In this document: positions 7,153 to 12,953 of the stretch, piece by piece
How the letters are laid out: the number at the start of each line of letters is the position of its first letter
How positions within the stretch are numbered: the stretch's first letter is position 1
Program-made: the position numbers and the translations under genes
The notes under the pieces: model-generated
What the model was told of the DNA's origin: nothing
Databases searched by the model: none
What the model saw: only the letters and a program-made list of their open reading frames with translations
Assembly (NCBI GenBank): GCA_900548225.1
Contig: URJM01000047.1
Location: forward strand, 1-16,559
Source of the DNA: an uncultured bacterium
GTDB taxonomy: Bacteria > Verrucomicrobiota > Lentisphaeria > Oligosphaerales > Oligosphaeraceae
DNA: 16,559 nt
Reading direction: 5' to 3'

Positions 7153-8547
7153 TTAGTCAAGTTCCACGACTTCCTGGTATTGTGCGACCTGTGCGTTCCA
7201 GCCCTTGTGTTCTTCGATTTTGTCCCGGAGTGCGTTAGCGCCGTCTGGTTCCCCGTGTGTCACGAAGACCTTTTTCGGGGTTCCCTCGATCATGTCCATC
7301 CACCTGAGCAGTTCCTTTTGGTCGGCGTGTGCCGAGAACCCGTTGATTTTCGCGATTCTTGCGTTCACCTCGTATTCTTCGCCCAGGATTCTGACCTTTT
7401 CGGCGCCTTCGAGGATTTCGCGTCCAAGGGTATTTGCCGCCTGGTATCCGACGAAGAGGACTGTGGACTCCTTTCTGCCGATGTTGTGAGTCAAGTGGTG
7501 TTTGATGCGGCCGCCCGTGCACATTCCGGAGCCGGAGATGATGATTACCGAGCCCCGGATGTGGTTGATTGCCTTGGATTCACGGGAACTCCGCACGGTG
7601 GTGACGTTTGAGACGCGAAGCACCCGCGCCAATTTGATTGTGTCGGAATCGAAGAGATATGGGTGGTGGACGAAGACGGTGCTGACCTTTGCGGCCATTG
7701 GGCTGTCGACGAAGATTCTCAGGTTTGGAATCCTGTTTTCGGAGGAGAGCAGCGCCAGGAAGTAGAGGAGTTCCTGTGTGCGTTCGACCGCGAATGACGG
7801 GATTACGATATTGCCGCCGGCTTCAGTCGTGGAATTGATGATTTCGGCGAGTTCGCCTGGAATGTCGCTTGTCTGTCCATGCAGTCGGTTTCCGTATGTG
7901 GATTCCACGAGGAGGTAGTCGGCGGGGCCCACGGGGGACGGGTCCTGGAGGATAGGCATGTCCCAGCGCCCCACGTCTCCCGAGAAGACGATTTTGCGTG
8001 TCTCGTTCCCCTGGGTGATTGTGACGCGGCATGCTCCGGCGCCGAGGATGTGCCCCACGTTGATGAACTCGATCCTGACCCCTTCGCCAATCTCCTGGGG
8101 CCTTCCGTATTCGACGGGGACGAAATACTGGACCACGTCGGCCGCCTCCTCCGCCGTGTAGAGTGGCTCCTCCTTGTGGGGTCCCTGCCGTCCTTCACGC
8201 TCGTGGCGCAGCCTCTTGAACTCTGCATCCTCCTCGTTGATCTTTCCGCAGTCCTCCATCACGATTCTTGCGATTTCCGCGGTGGGGCTGGTGCAGTAGA
8301 TTGGTCCCGTGTAGCCGTTTCTGACGAGCCTTGGGAGTCGTCCGCAGTGGTCCAGGTGTGCGTGTGTCAGGATGACTGCATCCAGCTTGTATGGCGAGAC
8401 GGGGAAGTTCTCCCAGTTTCTGCCCTTGAGGTCGTGTTCCTGGTACAGGCCGCAGTCGACCATGATTTTCATGCCGTTGGCCTGAAGCAGATAGCAGGAA
8501 CCGGTAACGTTTCCGGCAGCGCCGTAGAATCCGAGTTTGATATCCAT
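7153..8547 (-). CDS. MBL-fold beta-CASP RNA-processing nuclease (YSH1/CPSF-like)
   Basis: This 464-residue protein carries a metallo-beta-lactamase fold followed by a beta-CASP and RNA-specificity domain, the arrangement of bacterial and archaeal nucleases related to CPSF73. It is predicted to cut RNA in the cytoplasm with two zinc ions. Metal-site motifs are complete: HAHLDH at 62-67, H166 in INVGHILGAG, GD at 190-191, and E215 in LVESTYGN. Later come GSGMCTGG at 339-346, FSAHAD at 404-409 and THGEP at 430-434, the usual motifs of the C-terminal half. Length suits the family and there is no extra KH domain or RNase J C-terminal domain. Its ATG has the best ribosome-binding site of the array (AGGAG, 11-nt spacing). 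RNA as substrate is inferred from family. Confidence 0.92.
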   Translation of the reverse strand: MDIKLGFYGAAGNVTGSCYLLQANGMKIMVDCGLYQEHDLKGRNWENFPVSPYKLDAVILTHAHLDHCGRLPRLVRNGYTGPIYCTSPTAEIARIVMEDCGKINEEDAEFKRLRHEREGRQGPHKEEPLYTAEEAADVVQYFVPVEYGRPQEIGEGVRIEFINVGHILGAGACRVTITQGNETRKIVFSGDVGRWDMPILQDPSPVGPADYLLVESTYGNRLHGQTSDIPGELAEIINSTTEAGGNIVIPSFAVERTQELLYFLALLSSENRIPNLRIFVDSPMAAKVSTVFVHHPYLFDSDTIKLARVLRVSNVTTVRSSRESKAINHIRGSVIIISGSGMCTGGRIKHHLTHNIGRKESTVLFVGYQAANTLGREILEGAEKVRILGEEYEVNARIAKINGFSAHADQKELLRWMDMIEGTPKKVFVTHGEPDGANALRDKIEEHKGWNAQVAQYQEVVELD

Positions 8548-8558
8548 GGTCTCTTATG

Positions 8559-8563
8559 CTCCT
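8559..8563 (-). promoter_or_regulatory. Shine-Dalgarno sequence AGGAG of the beta-CASP gene
   Basis: On the minus strand AGGAG precedes the ATG at 8547 by 11 nt. It is the clearest Shine-Dalgarno match among the ten starts; most others have none. Confidence 0.5.
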
Positions 8564-8570
8564 ATTGTTA

Positions 8571-8580
8571 TGGGAGGCGC
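8571..8580 (-). promoter_or_regulatory. GCGCCTCCCA leader motif, copy 1
   Basis: The decamer GCGCCTCCCA on the minus strand ends 23 nt before the ATG of the beta-CASP gene. The same decamer ends 22 nt before the ATG of the ABC ATPase gene (12922-12931). Shared sequence and spacing are seen directly; a regulatory role is a guess. Confidence 0.25.
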
Positions 8581-8616
8581 CGGGCATTCCTGTCGGCCTG
8601 GCGCGGGTGTTATGGT

Positions 8617-8639
8617 CAGGCAGGTTTTAGCCGTGCCTG
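8617..8639 (-). promoter_or_regulatory. Stem-loop between cimA and the beta-CASP gene
   Basis: CAGGCA (8617-8622) pairs perfectly with TGCCTG (8634-8639). A further GG/CC pair with a one-base bulge extends the stem. No U-tract follows on the minus strand, so a simple intrinsic terminator is unlikely. It could be an RNA-processing or stabilising hairpin. Confidence 0.4.
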
Positions 8640-8696
8640 TGGCGGGCGCATCCGATGTCCGCGGGAAACAGGTTGAATATAACCCGATGCACCCGC

Positions 8697-10280
8697 CTAT
8701 TCGCGCTTGTGCGAGAGAAAGTATTCGATGGAATCCTGGAGTGCCTGCCAGGCGGCCTCGATGATGTTTTCGGAGAGCCCCACCGTGCCCCACTCCTCCT
8801 GCCCGTCGGTGGAATCGATGAGAACCCGGGTGTGGGCGGCGGTGCCCACCGTGCCGTCGATGATGCGCACCTTGAAGTCGCGCAGACGCATCTTGTTGAC
8901 CTCGGGGAAGAATGCGGCCAGGGTCTTTCGGAGGCACTTGTCAAGCGCATCGACGGGGCCTTCCCCTTCGGCGGCGGTGATTTCCGACTCCATACCGTTC
9001 ACGCGCACCTTCAGGGTGGCGGCGGAGAGGCACTTCTCCCCGGGGCCGCGCTTTTCGATGATGACGCGGAAGCCGTCCAGAACGAATGGCGGCTCCTTCG
9101 TCGAGAGGGAGCGTTCCAGCAGCAGCTGGAATGACGCGTCGGCCGCCTCGAAGGCATATCCCTCGGCCTCCTTGCGCTTCAGCTCCGCAAGGAGCGCCTT
9201 CGCCTGCCTGGAATCCAGTTCGAATCCCAGCTCCTTCGCCTTGAGGGCAATCGTCCTGGAGCCGGAGAGTTCCGAGAGCAGGATGCGGCGGTGGTTGCCG
9301 ACTGCCTCCGGCGGAATCTGTTCGAAGGAGGCGGTGGTCTTGGTGACCCCGTCGACATGGAGGCCCGCCTTGTGTGCGAATGCATTCGCCCCCACGTATG
9401 GCTGCTGTGGCTGTTCGCGCACCACGGTGATTTCGTAGAAGAGGCGCGAGAGCATGGTAAGCTGGTTCACCTTCACCTGTTCCGAGAGCCTGAAGCCAGG
9501 CATCTTCATCGCCACCGCAGGGATGATCGAGCAGATATTCGCGTTGCCGCAACGCTCGCCAAAGCCGTTGACCGTGCCCTGGACGATGCTGCATCCCGAG
9601 CGCAGCGCGGTCAAGGAGCCTGCGACTGCGCAGTCGGAGTCGTTGTGGCAGTGGATTGCCAGGGCAGTCCCTTCGGGGAGCCCGCTGGCCAGCTCCTGGG
9701 TGATGTCCCCCAGGTCGTATGGGAGCGTGGCGCCATTGGTGTCGCAGAGCGCGATGCAGGACGCCCCTGCGTCAAGGGCGGTCTTCAGGACATCCAGGAC
9801 ATATCCGGCGTCGTCCCTGTATCCATCGAAGAGGTGTTCCGCGTCGAAGAAAACCTCCTTTCCGGCCTTTCGGAGGAATTTCACCGAGCCCCGTATCATC
9901 CTGAGATTCTCCTCGGGGGAGATTCCGAGGACTTCCCGGACCTGCCTCAGGGACGCCTTTCCCACGAGCGCCACGACGGGGGCGCAGCATTCCGCGAGGG
10001 TCCTGAGCCCCTGGGAGTCCCCTGGCTCTGCGCCGGGGCGGTGTGTGCTTCCGAAGGCGACCAGCTTCGCGTTCTTGAAGGTCACCTTCGCCAGTTCCTC
10101 ATAGAGACTCGTGTCCTTGGGATTCGAGCCGGGCCATCCCGCCTCGATGTAGTCCATCCCGAAGTCGTCCAGCGACCTGACCAGATGCAGCTTGTCCTGG
10201 AGGGAGTAGTTGATTCCTGGTCCCTGTGCGCCGTCGCGCAGCGTGCAGTCGTATAGCTTGATTGTCTTGTCGGCTGTCAT
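8697..10280 (-). CDS. cimA: Citramalate synthase
   Basis: This enzyme of the isopropylmalate/homocitrate synthase family is predicted to join pyruvate and acetyl-CoA into (R)-citramalate, the first step of the threonine-independent route to isoleucine. The 527-residue length and architecture fit the citramalate synthase subgroup. DCTLRDGAQ at 11-19, LCDTNGATLP at 178-187, the metal-binding HCHND at 210-214, GERCGNAN at 241-248 and ANAFAHKAGLHVDG at 298-311 mark the catalytic barrel. Residues about 400-520 form the LeuA-type regulatory domain (DFKVRI, then EEWGTVGLSENIIEAAW), so end-product feedback is likely. Homocitrate or isopropylmalate synthase are alternatives, but the C-terminal signature favours citramalate. 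It follows uvrC by 40 bp with no Shine-Dalgarno sequence, and no other branched-chain amino acid gene is present. Confidence 0.9.
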   Translation of the reverse strand: MTADKTIKLYDCTLRDGAQGPGINYSLQDKLHLVRSLDDFGMDYIEAGWPGSNPKDTSLYEELAKVTFKNAKLVAFGSTHRPGAEPGDSQGLRTLAECCAPVVALVGKASLRQVREVLGISPEENLRMIRGSVKFLRKAGKEVFFDAEHLFDGYRDDAGYVLDVLKTALDAGASCIALCDTNGATLPYDLGDITQELASGLPEGTALAIHCHNDSDCAVAGSLTALRSGCSIVQGTVNGFGERCGNANICSIIPAVAMKMPGFRLSEQVKVNQLTMLSRLFYEITVVREQPQQPYVGANAFAHKAGLHVDGVTKTTASFEQIPPEAVGNHRRILLSELSGSRTIALKAKELGFELDSRQAKALLAELKRKEAEGYAFEAADASFQLLLERSLSTKEPPFVLDGFRVIIEKRGPGEKCLSAATLKVRVNGMESEITAAEGEGPVDALDKCLRKTLAAFFPEVNKMRLRDFKVRIIDGTVGTAAHTRVLIDSTDGQEEWGTVGLSENIIEAAWQALQDSIEYFLSHKRE

Positions 10281-10320
10281 GGTGGCAATCGGGTGGATTT
10301 GGTGGATTATTGGCCGTCTG

Positions 10321-11835
10321 TCAGAGCGTGGTGCCTGGCCGTGGCGGCGCGGCGTGTTGTTTCAGAGTCTCTATTACGCTTTTTGCGAGCACGGGTCCCA
10401 GTCCTGGAACCTTTGCCGCAAGCTGTGACGGCGTCAGCTCCAGGATGCGCTTCACGGAGCCGCACGCCTTCAGAATCGCGGCCTGGCGGCGTTCCCCCAC
10501 GCCTGGAATCTCCCCCAGGACCGACTCCTTGATTCGGGTGATGCGCAGCTGCCGGTTGTAGCCGTTCGCCCAGCGGTGCGCCTCGTCGCGAATCGCCTGC
10601 AGCAGCCTGAGCCCCGGGTTGTCCCGTGGCAGTTCCAGCGGTTCGGGGCGATGTGGGATTACGACCAGTTCGTATTGCTTCGCCAGTCCTATGAATGGAA
10701 TCTTCAGGCCAAGTTCCTCCCAGACGCCTATTGCGCATCCGACCTGTGGTGCGCCGCCGTCGAGGACGACGAGGTCCGGGAGCGGGAGTCCTTCCCGGAG
10801 GAGGCGGCCGTATCTTCGTGTGAGGACCTCCCGCATGAAGGCGGTGTCGTCGGTGGCCTCCGGAGTTCTGATGCGGTATCGCCGGTATTCGCTTGTGGAG
10901 GGTCTTCCATCCCTGAAGAGCACCATTGAACCCACGGCGAGGGTTCCCGAGATGTTGGACATGTCGAAGCACTCCATGTATCTTGGGAGGACATCGAGGC
11001 CGAGCGCTTCGCGCAGCGCCTCCATTCCGGCGGAATTCACCTCCGGGCTTGTGCGCCGGGCAATGGTCTGGTTGATGAACCTGCGGGTCGGCTCCAGGAC
11101 GGTGCGAATGTGCCCCATCATGTCGCGCCAGCGGGCGGCATCCTCGAAGTCAAGGCGGGAGGAGGCCTCCCGCATCTTCTCGTCAAGCTCGCGGAGCACC
11201 TCCCGGGCGGGCTCCTCGCCGCGAAGCACCGAAAGCGCGGATTCGACGCGCCGTCCATACTCCTCCCGTGAGATTGCGCCGACGCAGGGAGCCGTGCATT
11301 CCCTCAGGACATCCTGGAGGCAGTGTCGGTGGTTCTCCTCCCCGGGGGACGCGCACTGGCAGGAGCGCAGCCCGAAGCGCACCTCGAGATACCGTATCGT
11401 CTCCTTGAGGGCGTATGCGTGGGGGAACGGGCCGAAGTAGAGGCAGTTGTCGTCCTTCCGCAGTCGGTCGAAGAAGAAGTGCGGAAATTCCTCGGCAGGG
11501 TTCATTCCCACCAGGAGATACCGCTTGTCGTCCCGTAAATCCACATTGTATCGCGGGTTGTACTGCTTGATGAACTGGGCTTCGAGCAGGAACGCCTCCG
11601 ACTCCGTGTCGACGGGGAAGATGTCGTATGAGGCAATCGAATGGATGAGCGCCCGGCGGCGCGGATCCTCCTTCAGCGCAGTCGAAGGCATGAAATACGA
11701 GCGCATCCGGTTCCGGAGATTGCGCGCCTTCCCGACGTAGATGACCTCCCCCGCCTTGTTCCTGAATACGTAGACTCCAGGAGTCTTGGGAACATCCTGC
11801 GAGCGGAAAACTGGGGTGTCGCCAGAGGGATTCAC
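10321..11835 (-). CDS. uvrC: UvrC excinuclease subunit, compact form
   Basis: UvrC makes both incisions in UvrABC nucleotide excision repair. The GIY-YIG domain is intact (GVYVF at 20-24, VIYVGKARNLRNR at 31-43), followed by a cysteine cluster (C159, C161, C172, C180, C184) as in many UvrCs. The UVR motif lies at about 210-245 (LDFEDAARWRD). The RNase H-like endonuclease keeps its acidic residues: D291 in MECFDMSN, D359 in LVVLDGG, and D417/H420 in IRDEAHRWA. Tandem HhH motifs end the protein (IPGVGERR at 443-450, VPGLGPVLAKSV at 476-487). At 504 residues it is about 100 short of the usual 600 or so, the loss lying between UVR and ECFDMSN. The start is GTG, overlapping the ABC stop as GTGA, which suggests translational coupling. 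Confidence 0.95.
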   Translation of the reverse strand: MNPSGDTPVFRSQDVPKTPGVYVFRNKAGEVIYVGKARNLRNRMRSYFMPSTALKEDPRRRALIHSIASYDIFPVDTESEAFLLEAQFIKQYNPRYNVDLRDDKRYLLVGMNPAEEFPHFFFDRLRKDDNCLYFGPFPHAYALKETIRYLEVRFGLRSCQCASPGEENHRHCLQDVLRECTAPCVGAISREEYGRRVESALSVLRGEEPAREVLRELDEKMREASSRLDFEDAARWRDMMGHIRTVLEPTRRFINQTIARRTSPEVNSAGMEALREALGLDVLPRYMECFDMSNISGTLAVGSMVLFRDGRPSTSEYRRYRIRTPEATDDTAFMREVLTRRYGRLLREGLPLPDLVVLDGGAPQVGCAIGVWEELGLKIPFIGLAKQYELVVIPHRPEPLELPRDNPGLRLLQAIRDEAHRWANGYNRQLRITRIKESVLGEIPGVGERRQAAILKACGSVKRILELTPSQLAAKVPGLGPVLAKSVIETLKQHAAPPRPGTTL

Positions 11836-12899
11836 GGCTTCATGCAGACAACGTCCTCGGGTTCAACGGAGAGGCGTCGGCCCTCCCCCTTTTCGAGGGG
11901 CGCCCTTGGGTTCAGCTGGTAGAACCTGACTTCGCCGCCGGCCGCGTCCCCCGCGATTGCCTCGGAGAGTTCGCCGAGATATTCGGCGTTGAGGACAGTG
12001 ACGTCGAAGGAGTTTTCGCGGGGTTCTTTTCCGTCAAGGAGCGAGAGCGCCTCGGGCCGGATTGAGACCATCACCCTGTCTCCGGCGGCGACGTCCTCGG
12101 GGATGACGGAGCTCCGCAGGTCTCCAAGGGGCGTGCGGACAATCCCGTCGCCCTCCGACCCCTCCAGGAGGACTCCCTCCCGCAGATTGGTTTCGCCAAT
12201 GAAGCCTGCCACGAAGACCGTGGCCGGGCGGCGGTAGATTTCCTGGGGCGTGCCAACCTGCTCGATTCTGCCGGCACGGAGGACTGCGATCCGGTCGCCC
12301 ATGGAAAGCGCCTCGGCGCGGTCGTGGGTCACATAGATGGCCGTGAGGCCGTTGTCCTTGCAGATGCGGCGTATCTCCAGGCGCATGTCCCGGCGAAGCT
12401 TAGCATCAAGGTTCGCCAGCGGCTCGTCCAGCAAAAGGCCGCCCGGATGGACGACGAGCGTCCTCGCAAGCGCGACCCGCTGCTGCTGGCCGCCGGAGAG
12501 CTGGTTCGGCCTGCGGTCGGCCAGCTCCTCGATCTGGAGCTCCTTCAGCACGCGTTCCACGCGGCTGTCGCGCTCTGAGGCGGAGAGCCCCTTCCTCATC
12601 TCAAGGCCAAAGGAGACATTCTGGCGGACGGTCAGGTGGGGGAAGAGGGCGTATCCCTGGAAGACCATCGCCGTGTCCCTTTCGCTGGCGGGCAGGCCGC
12701 CGACGGGCTTGCCGCCAAGGAGGACCTCTCCCGAGGTGGGCTTTTCAAAGCCCCCAATCGTCCGCAGGAGCGTTGTCTTTCCGCATCCCGACGGTCCCAG
12801 GAGGAAGAAGAGTTCTCCGTCCTCGATGGTCAGCGAGAGGTCGTCCAGCGCCAGGGCGTCGCCGTAGCGTTTTGTGAGATGTTCGACGCGGATCTGCAT
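11832..12899 (-). CDS. ABC transporter ATP-binding protein, PotA/FbpC type with TOBE domain
   Basis: This 355-residue ATPase would power an importer at the inner face of the cytoplasmic membrane. All nucleotide-binding motifs are present: Walker A GPSGCGKTT (35-43), Q-loop Q81, signature LSGGQQQRVALAR (134-146), Walker B LLLDEP (155-160) and switch H192 in VTHDRAEAL. FIGETN at 233-238 and a C-terminal TOBE-like region (about 275-350; SIRPEALSLL) are typical of the spermidine/putrescine, Fe3+ and sugar importer ATPases. No permease or binding-protein gene lies in the window, so the substrate cannot be inferred and it may serve permeases encoded elsewhere. The ATG lies 54 bp after rng, with a 16-bp palindrome in the gap and no Shine-Dalgarno sequence. 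Confidence 0.92.
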   Translation of the reverse strand: MQIRVEHLTKRYGDALALDDLSLTIEDGELFFLLGPSGCGKTTLLRTIGGFEKPTSGEVLLGGKPVGGLPASERDTAMVFQGYALFPHLTVRQNVSFGLEMRKGLSASERDSRVERVLKELQIEELADRRPNQLSGGQQQRVALARTLVVHPGGLLLDEPLANLDAKLRRDMRLEIRRICKDNGLTAIYVTHDRAEALSMGDRIAVLRAGRIEQVGTPQEIYRRPATVFVAGFIGETNLREGVLLEGSEGDGIVRTPLGDLRSSVIPEDVAAGDRVMVSIRPEALSLLDGKEPRENSFDVTVLNAEYLGELSEAIAGDAAGGEVRFYQLNPRAPLEKGEGRRLSVEPEDVVCMKP

Positions 12900-12921
12900 T
12901 CTGCTCGCGCGGCGCGTGGGG

Positions 12922-12931
12922 TGGGAGGCGC
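12922..12931 (-). promoter_or_regulatory. GCGCCTCCCA leader motif, copy 2
   Basis: This is the same decamer as at 8571-8580, here ending 22 nt before the ATG of the ABC ATPase gene. It overlaps the right arm of the palindrome at 12923-12938 as read on the minus strand. Confidence 0.25.
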
Positions 12932-12938
12932 GCCTCCC
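12923..12938. promoter_or_regulatory. Perfect 16-bp palindrome between rng and the ABC gene
   Basis: GGGAGGCGCGCCTCCC is perfectly self-complementary. As RNA it gives a 6-bp GC stem with a 4-nt loop, with no U-tract after it. It could be an operator-like dyad or an RNA hairpin that separates rng from the downstream genes. Confidence 0.4.
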
Positions 12939-12953
12939 CTGCCCGCGGAATTA

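Larger units (their letters stand above)
8548..8696. other. 149-bp intergenic region, possible transcription boundary
   Basis: This is the longest gap inside the array, between the cimA stop and the beta-CASP start. It holds the stem-loop at 8617-8639, the GCGCCTCCCA motif at 8571-8580 and the AGGAG site. I found no convincing sigma-70 promoter, although an AT-rich GGTTATATTC stretch lies just after the cimA stop. A promoter or processing site for the lower five genes would fit here. Confidence 0.45.
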
